Source: Mesonia aquimarina (GTDB lineage: Bacteria > Bacteroidota > Bacteroidia > Flavobacteriales > Flavobacteriaceae). From it: a stretch of DNA of 64,000 bases. A model generated the notes under the pieces. That model was not told the DNA's origin. It did not search any database and saw only the letters and a program-made list of their open reading frames with translations. This document shows positions 18,097-29,600 of this stretch, piece by piece (position 1 is the stretch's first letter; each line of letters opens with the position of its first letter). Position numbers and translations under genes: made by a program. The stretch spans positions 124,001 to 188,000 of the forward strand of contig NZ_RCNV01000006.1 in NCBI RefSeq assembly GCF_003667275.1, in the 5' to 3' direction.

Positions 18097-20004
18097 ATGA
18101 AAAGATATTATATAATAGCCTTATTAGCATTTTTGGGTAGCAGTAGTGTTTTTGCCCAAAGCAATGCTACCAAGAAAGCCGATAAATACTTCGATCGTAT
18201 GGAGTATGTAAAATCGGCAGAAGAATATAAAGAAATTGTAGAAGATGGTGATGCGACTCCTTATGTTTATCATCGCTTGGCAGATTCTTATTACAATTTG
18301 TATAACAGCAAAGAGGCAGCACGTTATTATTCGATGTATATAGATGGAGCTTCAGATGCTTCCGGAGAGGCTTATTATCGTTATGCTCAGATGTTGAAAG
18401 CTAATGGTAATTATGAGGAGTCTGATGCAGCGATGCAAGCGTTTGCTTCTCGTTCACCACAGGATCAGCGAGCCAAAGCCTTTAAATCTAATCAAAATTA
18501 CTTATCAGATATTTTAAATGAACAGGCAAAATTTAGCGTAGAGCGTTTATCGTTAAATACAGATTTTATTGATTTTGGAGGTTATGAAAAAGATGGTAAG
18601 CTTTATTTTGTATCTGCTCGAAACAAATCAAGAAGGAATTATGGATGGAATGATCAACCCACTTTAGATGTTTATGTATCAACTAGAGAGGGAGAAGGAT
18701 TTTCTTCACCGGAGCTTTTAGAAGGAGAGGTAAATACAAAGTTTAATGAAGGAACGGTAGCGATCACCCCAGATGGAAACACGATGTATTTTACTCGTAA
18801 TGATTACTTAGATGGGGATTATGAAGAGGATGAACAAGGAGTTGGTCAGTTAAAATTATTCCGTGCAACATTAGTTAATGGAGAGTGGGATGATATTCAA
18901 TCTGTTCCGTTTAACAGTTCAGCGTACTCTACCGGACATCCGGCCTTAAGTGCTGATGGAAAGACGCTTTATTTCTCTAGTGATATGCCGGGAGGAATGG
19001 GACAGTCTGATTTGTATAAAGTGTCTGTGTCTGAAGACGGTTCTTTAGGAGAGCCTCAAAATCTTGGAGCAGGAATAAACACGGAAGGAAGAGATAGTTT
19101 TCCTTATATAGATGAAGAGGGAACGCTTTACTTTTCTAGTGATGGCCAATTAGGCATAGGCGGATTAGATGTTTTTTATGCGAAGGCTGAGGGGAGTAGC
19201 TTTGGAGAGGTTAACAATATAGGACAACCTATTAATAGTAATGGCGATGATTTTGCTTTCACTTTTAGTACATCAGCAAAGAAAGGTTATGTAAGTTCCA
19301 ATCGAGGTGGTTTAGCAGAAGATGCACAAACGGCCAATGACAATATTTACCGTGTAGTCCAATTACAACCTATCGAGGAGCTAGATATTATGGTTAAGGT
19401 AATCAATGCAGAGACCGGAGCGCCAATCACACAGGCAGAAGTACTGAATTATAATGAAAACAAATCTCAACTAGGGAAGAAACAAACCGATGCGTCAGGA
19501 CAAGCCGCTTTTCAAGGATTAAGAGTAGATAAGGCTTATAGTTTACAAGCCAATGCTACAGGATATAAAAGTGGTTTAGTCCAAGTAAGTCCGGAAGAAC
19601 GCGGAGAAGTAGGCGTGACGATAGAATTAACCCCAATAAAGCCAATTGTTGAAGAAGAAGAGATTGTCTTAAACCCAATTCTGTTTGATTATGATAAGGC
19701 AGATATAAGACCTAAAGCGGCATTAGAACTTGATCGTTTGGTCGGTGTAATGAAAAAACACCCGGAGATGGTTATTAAAGTTGAAGCACATACCGATAAG
19801 CGAGGTTCAGCGAGTTATAACCAACAACTATCAGAGCGAAGAGCAAAGAGTACAGTTGATTATGTGATTTCTCAAGGAATTGATAAATCAAGAATAAGCT
19901 GGGAGGCTTTTGGTGAATCCAAACCAAAAATAGAATGCGACAACTGTAGCGAAGAGCAATACCAAGAGAATAGACGTTCGGTGTTTAAGATAATAAAAAA
20001 GTAA
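18097..20004 (+). CDS. OmpA-family protein with PD40-like propeller
   Basis: 635 residues with a signal peptide (cleavage after SSSVFAQ). Order: N-terminal TPR-like helices (about 25-135, KKADKYFDRMEYVKSAEEY); a WD40/PD40-type beta-propeller (about 140-420, repeats such as GNTMYFTRN and GTLYFSSDG); a carboxypeptidase-regulatory-like beta domain (about 430-510); and a C-terminal OmpA peptidoglycan-binding domain (FDYDKADIRP, KVEAHTDKRGS, LSERRAKSTVDYV). The same composition is seen in OmpA proteins encoded next to sprF in gliding Bacteroidota and in PorE. It probably anchors the secretion or adhesin complex to the cell wall. Starts 29 bases after sprF, so same operon. Confidence 0.9.
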   Translation: MKRYYIIALLAFLGSSSVFAQSNATKKADKYFDRMEYVKSAEEYKEIVEDGDATPYVYHRLADSYYNLYNSKEAARYYSMYIDGASDASGEAYYRYAQMLKANGNYEESDAAMQAFASRSPQDQRAKAFKSNQNYLSDILNEQAKFSVERLSLNTDFIDFGGYEKDGKLYFVSARNKSRRNYGWNDQPTLDVYVSTREGEGFSSPELLEGEVNTKFNEGTVAITPDGNTMYFTRNDYLDGDYEEDEQGVGQLKLFRATLVNGEWDDIQSVPFNSSAYSTGHPALSADGKTLYFSSDMPGGMGQSDLYKVSVSEDGSLGEPQNLGAGINTEGRDSFPYIDEEGTLYFSSDGQLGIGGLDVFYAKAEGSSFGEVNNIGQPINSNGDDFAFTFSTSAKKGYVSSNRGGLAEDAQTANDNIYRVVQLQPIEELDIMVKVINAETGAPITQAEVLNYNENKSQLGKKQTDASGQAAFQGLRVDKAYSLQANATGYKSGLVQVSPEERGEVGVTIELTPIKPIVEEEEIVLNPILFDYDKADIRPKAALELDRLVGVMKKHPEMVIKVEAHTDKRGSASYNQQLSERRAKSTVDYVISQGIDKSRISWEAFGESKPKIECDNCSEEQYQENRRSVFKIIKK

Positions 20005-20108
20005 AAATGTTAGGTAGTAAAGTAAATGTTCAATATAAGAAATCATATTTATTTTATAATGAACATGCTTTTCCTTTCCAATTTTTCAAAACGGGGATAT
20101 AAAGTGTA

Positions 20109-23100
20109 ATGGCATCGAAGTTTAGTCAAAATATTTACCTAATCATAATTGTGCTACTTAACGTAAATGGTTTACGAGCACAAAACATATATATGGGAAC
20201 AGGTGATATTCATTATCAGTGTTCCGGAAATTTTTATGATAATGGAGGGGAAAATGGATATAGTGAACAAGATGCAATCATTACACTATGTCCAGAAAAC
20301 TCGGAACAAACTATACAAGTTGATTTTTCTGATTTCCAATTTTTATTAGCACAAGGAGATTTTTTAAAAATCTATGATGGTAATTCTACAAATTCTGCTT
20401 TAATAGGACAATATACAACAAATCAAAACCCTGAATTAATTTTAGCCACTATAGAGAACACTTCTGGATGTCTAACATTTGAATTTATTTCTGATGGACA
20501 AGTATCTGTTTTACCTGGATGGGAAGCGTCAATAAGCTGTCAAGATTGTCCAACTTTGGAAATTAACACCACTATATCGCCTTCAGAAAGTATAGATGAT
20601 TTTTATAGGGTAGAAAAAGGCATAGAAATAAATTTCGAAACGAATATTGAAAATGCTATTCACCATTGGGACTTTGGAGATGGCTTTACTGCATCTGGTC
20701 AAAACGTAACGCATGTTTATAACCCTAATCCTCAAGAAGCACAAGGAGGAATATTCGGAACTTATTATGTGAAATTAATCATAACCACATCTACTGGTTG
20801 TAACTATAGCCTCTTATATACAATACAGGTGACAAATTATAGAGTGATTGTAAATGACACATATACAGTCGAAGAGCTAATTGAAGATATTTTTGTTACC
20901 GGGGAATGTGGAAATGTGTCCAATATTCACTCACCTTCCAATGGGCTTAATGGAGAGTGGTCTATGAATAGTTTAGGGTTTTTTGAACGCGCTTTTTCTG
21001 ATTTTAATTTTGAAAAAGGAATTGTTCTTACTACCGGGTTTGTTGAATATGTCCCCGAAGGGCCAAACAGTGGAGGCGGTTGGGAAGGAGATATAGATTT
21101 GGACGCCATAGCCTCTCCTTCCTACGATGCGACTAGCATAATATTTGAATTTACCCCTTATATAAGTGAAATAAGTTTTGAATATATTTTTACTTCATAT
21201 GAATACCCTCAATATGTATGTAGTTTTGCTGATACATTTGCCTTTATTTTAAGTGGCCCGGGAATTGATGATGTAAACGCTTATAATCACGATGCTAACC
21301 CTAATACTCCTGATGTAAATTTAGATTTAGGAGGCTTAAACATCGCATTAATTCCAGAAACCAATACCCCTGTAAGTGTAACCAATATTCATCATCAAAC
21401 TAATTGTAGCGTAAATTCTTTAGGAGAATTTTATACTGATGTATATTATGATTATGCTGCAGATGGCAACGGAACTTCTGGTATAGATTTTTACGGGCAA
21501 ACTGTTCCGTTAACTGCTACTGCCCAAGTAATTCCTGGCGAGACCTATACAATAAAGCTAGTTGTTGGAGATTACGGTGATCGCAGGTATCAGTCGGCCG
21601 TATTTTTAAAAGGCGAAAGTTTTACATTAGGGCCTGATTTAGGAGAAGATATTGTTAGTACTAATGAAAACATAGCTATTCCTTGTGAAGGGGAATCAAT
21701 TATACTTAATCCTTTTGAGAATGTTCAAACTATAGCTGGATTAATCTATAAATGGTATAAAAATGGTGTTTTATTAGAAAATGAAACAGAGGAAACATTG
21801 GAAATCACAGAAACGGGTGTTTACAGTGTGTATGCATATTATGATGAAAATTGTGCAGGTACAGATGAAATAATTGTTGAGTTTTTGCCAAAACCATCTT
21901 TAAAAGAAAATTTAAAAATAAAAGCTTGCAATGATGGTCCTGGAGAAAATAGGTTTGATTTATTGAGTGTTAAAAATAATTTATTACTGGAAGGAAATGT
22001 AGAAAACTTTTACTTTTCTTTTTATACGACAGAAGAAGATGCCATAAATAATATTGAAGAAAATGAAATTCAAAGCCCTAATGATTACCCTAGCGAAGGC
22101 GATATTATTTGGATTCGTGTAGTAAATGAAGAAGGCTGTTATTCAGTTACTTCAATAGAATTAATACTTCACGAACGCCCTTCAATAGCTCCCACAGATA
22201 TTGATGAGTATTTTTGTTTATATACTGAAAATGGCTCTACAACAATCGATTTAACCCAGTACGATGCAACAATTAATCCAGAATCACCTACCAATACAGC
22301 AGTAGTTTACTACGCCGATGACAATGCCTATCAACATGGGGATATTATAGACAACCCCAGTAATTATACTACTTATAGCTCTTCACAAACGATTATAGCC
22401 GAAGTAATCAATATAAATACTTTATGTGAGTCTATAGAGGTAGCTACCATTACAATATATACTTTGGAATATCCTACGGTAAATATTAACATGTATGATG
22501 GCATGGTAATATGTATAGATAGTAATCCGCAAACCCCTGTAGAGGGAGGAAATTTTGAGTCAATTTTTATTGATACAGCATTACCTAATAATGGTAATTA
22601 TAGTTTTAATTGGACTTTAGATGGTGTGCCTCTAGTCAATGATACCCCTATACTTGAAGCTGTCATTGCAGGAGTATATGAAGTAGAGGTAATACATTTA
22701 GCAAGTGGCTGTATTAGTAATAGTAGTGCGAGGCTAATTCAAAGTAATCCACCAGAATTTATTGTAGCTCCTTTCACTTCAGCCTTTGACGAAGAGCATA
22801 TTATTAAGGTTTATAATATTAGTGGTAGTGGAAATTATGAATTTAAGGTTGACAATGGTCCCTGGATTAGCTTAGATAATCAACAAAGTTTGTGGTTTAA
22901 AGATATTACTGCTGGAGATCATATGGTATATGGTAGAGATAAAAATGGTTGTGGAGTAACAAAGCATAACATTTCATTTATCGATTATCCAAAGTTTTTC
23001 ACTCCTAATGAAGATGGAGTTAATGATTACTGGAGTCTTATATCTATACATAATAATTCCCCTTCAATTAAGATAAATCAAACATATATTTTTGATCGTT

Positions 23101-23270
23101 ATGGAAAATTATTAACTATCCTTTCTCCTCGAGGAAGCTGGGATGGTACATATAATGGCAAACAAATGCCCTCTAATGATTATTGGTTTAGGGTAGAGTA
23201 TACTGAAACCTTACCAAATGGCTCTTTTCAAGAAAGAGTATTTAAAGCAAATTTCACTTTAAAAAGATAA
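20109..23270 (+). CDS. T9SS type B surface protein with CUB-like, PKD and anchor-L-like domains
   Basis: 1053 residues, signal peptide ending near residue 25. Order: a CUB-like domain (DFLKIYDGNS, PGWEASISC) at about 35-145; a PKD domain (HHWDFGDGF, THVYNP) near 190-240; a domain resembling choice-of-anchor L (VEELIEDIFVTGECGNVSNI, then FEKGIVLTTGFVEY) to about 515; immunoglobulin-like and adhesin-repeat modules; and a type B C-terminal sorting domain (FFTPNEDGVNDYW, FDRYGKLL, PSNDYWFRVEY). The last ~350 residues are closely related to the end of the 2372-residue adhesin at 23605. Likely a calcium-dependent or glycan-binding surface adhesin; the ligand cannot be told. Confidence 0.85.
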   Translation: MASKFSQNIYLIIIVLLNVNGLRAQNIYMGTGDIHYQCSGNFYDNGGENGYSEQDAIITLCPENSEQTIQVDFSDFQFLLAQGDFLKIYDGNSTNSALIGQYTTNQNPELILATIENTSGCLTFEFISDGQVSVLPGWEASISCQDCPTLEINTTISPSESIDDFYRVEKGIEINFETNIENAIHHWDFGDGFTASGQNVTHVYNPNPQEAQGGIFGTYYVKLIITTSTGCNYSLLYTIQVTNYRVIVNDTYTVEELIEDIFVTGECGNVSNIHSPSNGLNGEWSMNSLGFFERAFSDFNFEKGIVLTTGFVEYVPEGPNSGGGWEGDIDLDAIASPSYDATSIIFEFTPYISEISFEYIFTSYEYPQYVCSFADTFAFILSGPGIDDVNAYNHDANPNTPDVNLDLGGLNIALIPETNTPVSVTNIHHQTNCSVNSLGEFYTDVYYDYAADGNGTSGIDFYGQTVPLTATAQVIPGETYTIKLVVGDYGDRRYQSAVFLKGESFTLGPDLGEDIVSTNENIAIPCEGESIILNPFENVQTIAGLIYKWYKNGVLLENETEETLEITETGVYSVYAYYDENCAGTDEIIVEFLPKPSLKENLKIKACNDGPGENRFDLLSVKNNLLLEGNVENFYFSFYTTEEDAINNIEENEIQSPNDYPSEGDIIWIRVVNEEGCYSVTSIELILHERPSIAPTDIDEYFCLYTENGSTTIDLTQYDATINPESPTNTAVVYYADDNAYQHGDIIDNPSNYTTYSSSQTIIAEVININTLCESIEVATITIYTLEYPTVNINMYDGMVICIDSNPQTPVEGGNFESIFIDTALPNNGNYSFNWTLDGVPLVNDTPILEAVIAGVYEVEVIHLASGCISNSSARLIQSNPPEFIVAPFTSAFDEEHIIKVYNISGSGNYEFKVDNGPWISLDNQQSLWFKDITAGDHMVYGRDKNGCGVTKHNISFIDYPKFFTPNEDGVNDYWSLISIHNNSPSIKINQTYIFDRYGKLLTILSPRGSWDGTYNGKQMPSNDYWFRVEYTETLPNGSFQERVFKANFTLKR

Positions 23271-23285
23271 CTTAAAAGAATAATT

Positions 23286-23591
23286 ATGAAATATGCTATT
23301 TTCCATCCAATGTCAGAACCCCCAATGCCTGATAAAAATGATGAAAGCTTTAGTGAAACTGTATTGGTTTATAGTGAAAATACTGAATTTATTGAATTAG
23401 GATACTTTGATTTTGAAGATGAATGTTGGTATCATTTTGGCTCGGATTCATTTTTACTGAAGTGCTGGTGCTATATTCCTAACCCTGTGGAATGTTTAGG
23501 AGACCACCAAGAATGGCCCTTAGCCAAGCATAAAGATTATGATGAAAATGATTTATCTGATAGGATAATTTTGAATTTTTTTAAGAAGTAG
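23286..23591 (+). CDS. Small acidic protein resembling DUF551
   Basis: 101 residues, no signal peptide or membrane segment, rich in Asp, Glu and Trp. The order MSEPPMPDKNDESF, then ETVLVYSEN, then CWYHFG and CWCYIPNPVE follows the pattern of DUF551 proteins (W...P...VLVY...W...W..LP.P), often found in phages and mobile DNA. It lies 15 bases after one large adhesin gene and 13 bases before the next on the same strand, so it is probably translated from the same mRNA. Function unknown; a cytosolic protein between two secreted giants is unexpected. Confidence 0.6.
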   Translation: MKYAIFHPMSEPPMPDKNDESFSETVLVYSENTEFIELGYFDFEDECWYHFGSDSFLLKCWCYIPNPVECLGDHQEWPLAKHKDYDENDLSDRIILNFFKK

Positions 23592-23604
23592 TAACTATAA
23601 AATT

Positions 23605-26600
23605 ATGATAAACCGATTGACCAGTAATATCCTTTTTTTACGTTCCTCCATAGATCTAACTCGTCTTTTTTGTACACTATGCTTTATTTTGTTGAGTTTT
23701 ACAGTTCACTCTCAAAAGGAAGCCGCTAACTGGTATTTTGGTAACCGGGCAAGTGTAAATTTTGATACCGGAACTACTGTAGCTCAATATGATGGTCAAC
23801 TTAATACGAGAGAAGGATGTGCTACGGTATCAGATAGTAATGGGAATTTATTATTTTATACCGATGGGTCCATTGTCTATAATGCCAATCATCAAATACT
23901 TCAAAATGGGACAGGCTTATTAGGACATTTTAGTAGCAGTCAGTCAGCAATAATCGTTCCTGACCCTGGAAATAATAATAAGTATTATTTATTTACTGTA
24001 GATTATCAAGGGAATAATGGAGGACTAGCTTATTCTGTTATAGACATGAATTTGGATGGAGGGTTAGGAGGGATAATTTCTAATCAAAAAAATATAATAC
24101 TAGAAGGGTCAGTTTCTGAAAAATTAACAGCTGTTAATCATCAGAATGGACAAGATGTATGGGTGATTAGTCATAAGTTAGATTCAAATGAATTTGTTGC
24201 TTACTTAGTGACATCTTCAGGTGTGAATATTAATCCAGTTATTAGCCCTGTTGGAGATGTTCATAATAGTGGGTCTAACGATATGAATGGTTGGGGGGCT
24301 ATAGGTTATTTAAAAGCATCCCCAAATGGCTTAAGGTTAGCATGTGCAAAAAGTTATATAAATCAGGGATTGGAGTTGTTTGATTTTAATAATGCGAATG
24401 GAACAGTATTTAATCAAATGAAATTAAGCACAGAAGGAACTTATGGAATCGAGTTTTCTACAGATAGTCAACTTTTATATGCTACAACCATATCATTACC
24501 TTTTGATACTAGTTTCGTCCCCAAAATACTTCAATATGATCTTACTCAAACAAGTTTAATAGATGTTCAAAATTCTGAACAGACTATAACCACAGGGTAC
24601 TCCTCAGCTTTACAGTTAGGTATTGATGGAAAGATTTATGTGGCTAATTTCGAAAGCTCTTATTTAAGTGTAATTAATTCTCCGAATCAATTAGGTACAT
24701 CATGTGATTTTAATGCAGATGTAGTTTATTTAAAAGATCCTTTGGCTCCTGCTTGGATAGATTATTTTAAAAGTTTAATAGGTCTTCCTCCTTTTATTGC
24801 AAGTTATTTTCAATACGAAATAGAAATAGAACAATTTTGTGAAGGTGATGAAACAAAATTTAGTATTCTTACTCAAGCTGATTTAACAGTAACAGATTGG
24901 AACTTCGGAGATCCTGTTAGTGGAACAGCTAATACTTCAAATTTAGAAAGTCCAATACATGTATTCAGTTCCCCAGGAACCTACACGGTTACATTATCAC
25001 TTGGAACAGATCTAGGATATGAAATGAACTTAACTAAAGAAGTGACTATTTATGAAACACCTCAGGCAGTCCCTGTAGATGATTTATGGTTCTGTGATGA
25101 AGAAAATGATGGAGAATCTATAGATTTAACAGAAAGTAATTCAAATGTTTTAGGAAATCAAACGAATCCACATTTTTCAATCACCTATTATGAATCTCAA
25201 TCAGATGCTGAACAAGGTGTAAATAAAATTACCACTCCTGAAAATTTTACTCTTCAATCTGATTGCACTACTTTGTATGTTCGAATAGAAAACAGTTTAA
25301 ATGAGGATTGTTTTGATGTATCGCCTTTTCAAGTTTGTCTGTCTACTGTTTCGGTTATTTCCGTATCCAACCTGGAAGAATGCGATTCGGATAATAATGG
25401 GAGTGCTATTTTTGATTTAACGGTAAACGATACAGCAGTTTTAGGCGCAGATCAGCCTGCTTCTGATTATAGTGTAAGCTATTATGAAGACGAGGCTTCA
25501 GCCGAGGCAGGCACTCCATCGATAGGCACCCCAACAGCTTATGAGAATAGTTCAAGTCCTCAGACGATCTGGGTACGTATAGAGAGCAATACGTTAAACA
25601 GCTGTTATGCCGTAGATAGTTTTACGATTACCAGTTATGAAAGCGGAATCGCAAATCCTGTTCCGGATTTAAGCTATTGTGATACCGACACCAATGGCGA
25701 TGCAGTATATGATTTAACACAAAATACGCCTATTTTATTAGGCGCACAAGATGCGAATGATTTCACGGTAAGTTATTATGAGACCATAGCGGAAGCTAAT
25801 GTACCGACCAATGCGATAGCAGACCCTGCTAACTATACAGCCGGTAGTAATAGCCAGACCATTTATGTACGTATAGAAAACGCGATCAATGGGGACTGTT
25901 ATAATGTAACCGACTTTACTTTAGAGACGACTCCGGTTACGGTGGGAGTGGTTAGTGATAAATTTGAGTGTGATGGCGGTACTACCGGGACAGCAACTTT
26001 TGACTTAACCGATAGTGACCAAGAAGCTTTATCGGGACAAAGTCCCCAAGATTATAGTGTAAGTTACTATGCCAGTCAAACAGACTTAGATAATGACAAT
26101 GCCATAGCAGTGCCAACAGCTTATGAGAATACGAGCAATCCCCAAGAGATTTTTGTACGGGTAAGTGCCGATGATTTAGGAAGTTGTTTTTCAGAGACCA
26201 GCTTTATGATAGAAGCAACGCCTTCGGCTCCTATCGCAGATCCAAGTCCTTTAATAGCTTGTGATACGGACAACGATGGTTTTTACACCTTATTTGATTT
26301 AGAGAGCAAGACCGATGAGATTACTTTAGGCAATGCAGATTTAGAAGTAAGTTATCACTTGACCTCTAGTGATGCCAATTTAGGAGTGTCGGCAGTGAGC
26401 TCTCCTTACTCGAATACTACAGCTTATAACGATGTAATTTATGTACGTGTAGAAGATGCGGTTAATGGCTGTGTTTTACAGACCGAATTGGCTTTAGAGG
26501 TTTATGATCGTCCAGTGATATCGACTCCTACGGGATTATCTCAATGTGATGATGATGCAGATGGCTTTGCCATTTTTGATTTAACCCAAGTAGAAGCGGA

Positions 26601-29600
26601 AGTATTAGACGGTCAAGACCCGGCTCCATTTTCGATTACCTATCATACTGATGAGCAAGAAGCCGAAGACGGAGTAAATGCGATCACTAATCCGGGGAGT
26701 TATGAAAACCAGACCAATCCTGAAAGCATTTGGATTCGAGTAACCGATACCACGACCCCTACAGGATGTTATAGTGTAGTTGAGCTAATCTTAGCGGTAA
26801 ATCCATTACCGGTTATCAACCAGCCTGAACCTTTAGCGGTTTGTGATGATCTAGCCAGTGGCAGTGATACCGATGAGTTAAGCGTATTTGATTTAACAAG
26901 TAAAGAACAAGAAATTACGGGAGGAGACAGTAGTTATAGCATTAATTGGTATGCCACTGATAGCTTTGGAGAAGTAGGACCGGCTACTTTAATTATGAGC
27001 CCGGGAAGTTATGCAAACGCAGGCAATGAAGAAAATGTGATTGCAGAAGTAAGCAATCAATACAATTGTAGCCGTCTTATTACCTTAACCTTAGTAGTTA
27101 ATCCACTTCCTTCACCGACTCCTACTTCGGAGCTTGATCCTTATATTGTGTGCGATGATGATAATGATGGCTTTGCAGAATTTGATTTAAGCACCCAAGA
27201 TGATTTAATAGCTAATGAAGAAGCCGATGTAGAGATCAGTTACTATGCGACTGCCGAAGATGCTGAAGAAGGTTTTACATCAGATCAATTGCCTAGTTTA
27301 TATGGAAATACCACCGCCTTTAGTCAAGTAATCTATGCGCGTTCTACCAATACCGAGACAGGATGTTATCGTTATGTAGAGTTAAGCTTAGAGGTGCGTA
27401 GTTTACCTAACTTTGCAGGAGAATTAGAAGATTTATTTTCTTGTGATGGGGTAGATGCAGATGGTACGGCTATATTTGATTTGACCGAAAATGAATCAAC
27501 TATTTATGGAGATGTAGATCCATCGCTTTACACACTATCTTATTACACCAGTGAAGCCGATGCTCTTACATCGACAGATCCAATAGGAGTACCCACCGCG
27601 TATTCTAACCAAGGGGTAAGTCCTTTAACGGTTTGGGTACGTTATGCAAATGTGGATAGTGGTTGTGTGCGCATAGGAAGCTTTGAATTGCGTGTAGGCG
27701 AATCTCCGGCGATTACCAACCCAAGTCCATTGAGCGCTTGTGATGATAGTGCAGGAGCAATAGATGATGAAGTAGGATTATTTGATTTAACCAGTAAGAC
27801 TCCTGAGATTACCGGAGGCGATAACAGTTTATCAGTAAGCTATTATGAGAGTCAGGAAGACTTAGATAATGACCAAGCAATCGCTTCAGCAGAAGCTTAT
27901 GAGAATATTGCTAATGAACAAACGGTTCAAGTAAAAGTAAGCAATGCTTCGGGTTGTGAGTCTTTTACCAGTTTAACCCTGGTGGTAACTCCTAACCCAA
28001 GTATAGCAGAAGAATTAGCAGCTTTGGAGGTGTGTGATATAGATAATGATGGCTTTGAGGAGTTTGATTTGGAATCTTACAAATCTGTTATTTTAGACGG
28101 AGAGCCCAATGTGAGTGTAAGTTACCACTTAACCGAAGATGCAGCCGATTTAGGAGTGAATCCTATAGATACCAGCACCCCTTATGGCACGAGTAATTTA
28201 GCTCAGACGATTTGGGTAAGAGTAACCAATACGGGTCCTTCAGGAGATAATGGTACCGGATGTTATGTAGTTCGTAGTTTAGAACTCATTGTAGTGCCAA
28301 GTCCAGAGATATCAGAAGAATTAGAGGATCTTTATGTATGTGATGATGGCACTGCGAGCGGTATAGCGGTATTTGATTTAACCGAGAATACGGACAATGT
28401 ATTAGGTAACCAAGATCCTTCAGAGCTAACCATTACCTATCACGAGAGTCAAGCTGATGCCGAATCAGGCGATGCTCCTATAGCGGTTCCAAGTCAATAT
28501 ACCAATTTAACAAACGGTCAATTGATTTATGTACGTATTGAAGATGAATCTACCGGTTGTATAGATAGCTTTGATTTTACCGATGACAATAGTTTCAGCT
28601 TGAATGTAGAGTCAACACCTGCGCTTACCCAACCAGAACCTTTACAGCTTTGTGCAGCAGATTATGATAATGATCCTTTTGCTCAAGCTGAGTTTGATTT
28701 AACGGTAAAAGAAGGCGAGATCGCCGATGAGGATCCAGCCCCTAATAGCTATGTGTTTACCTATTATGCAAGTCAATCCGATTTAGAGGCGGATCAAGCT
28801 ATAGCGGACCCTACTGCTTATCAAAACATAGCCAACCCTCAGACGGTTTATGTAGCGGTAACCAATAGTCTTACCGAAAACAACTGTAGTACTGTCATTA
28901 GTCTAACCATAGAGGTATTACCACTGCCAAGTCCAAGTGAGACTGATTTAGAAGCACTGCGTCTTCAAGGCTGTGATGATGATAATGATGGAGTAGCTGT
29001 AGATCCTTTTAATCTAATCCAGAGCGGTCAATTGATAGCCGGAGGAGAAAATGTAGAGATCAGTTATTATAAAACTGAATTAGCAGCAGAAGAGGGCGAT
29101 GAAACAGTAGCCGAGTTTATAGCCAATCCGACAGCTTATGTGAATGAGCCAAGTTTTAATGAGCAAAATGAAGAAGGATTAAGCGTACAGGTTATTTATG
29201 CTCGTGTCGATAGCGGTATCAATGGTAACTTCTGCTATGTGATTGTTCCTTTTGAGTTGCAAGTTATTGGAGCCCCAGTGCTGAATCCTGCCGGCGATCC
29301 TAATTTTGGGTATACCCTGTGTGAGGATGGAACCAGTGGCGAGGTAGCGGTTAATTTTGATGATATTACCGAAAACCTTTATGATCCTGTAGATGGAGAT
29401 CCATCCACGATTATTCCATTATTGGATCCGGCCACCGATCAAGATCAGAATATTGATAATTATACGGTGACTTACTATGCGTTTGAAGAAGATGCAGAGG
29501 ATGGTGTAAATGCCTTGAATAATGGAGAGTTAGCTACAGATGGCACCCTGTATTATATTCGCGTGGAGTATGCTGATACGGGTTGTTTTAACACCGATGC

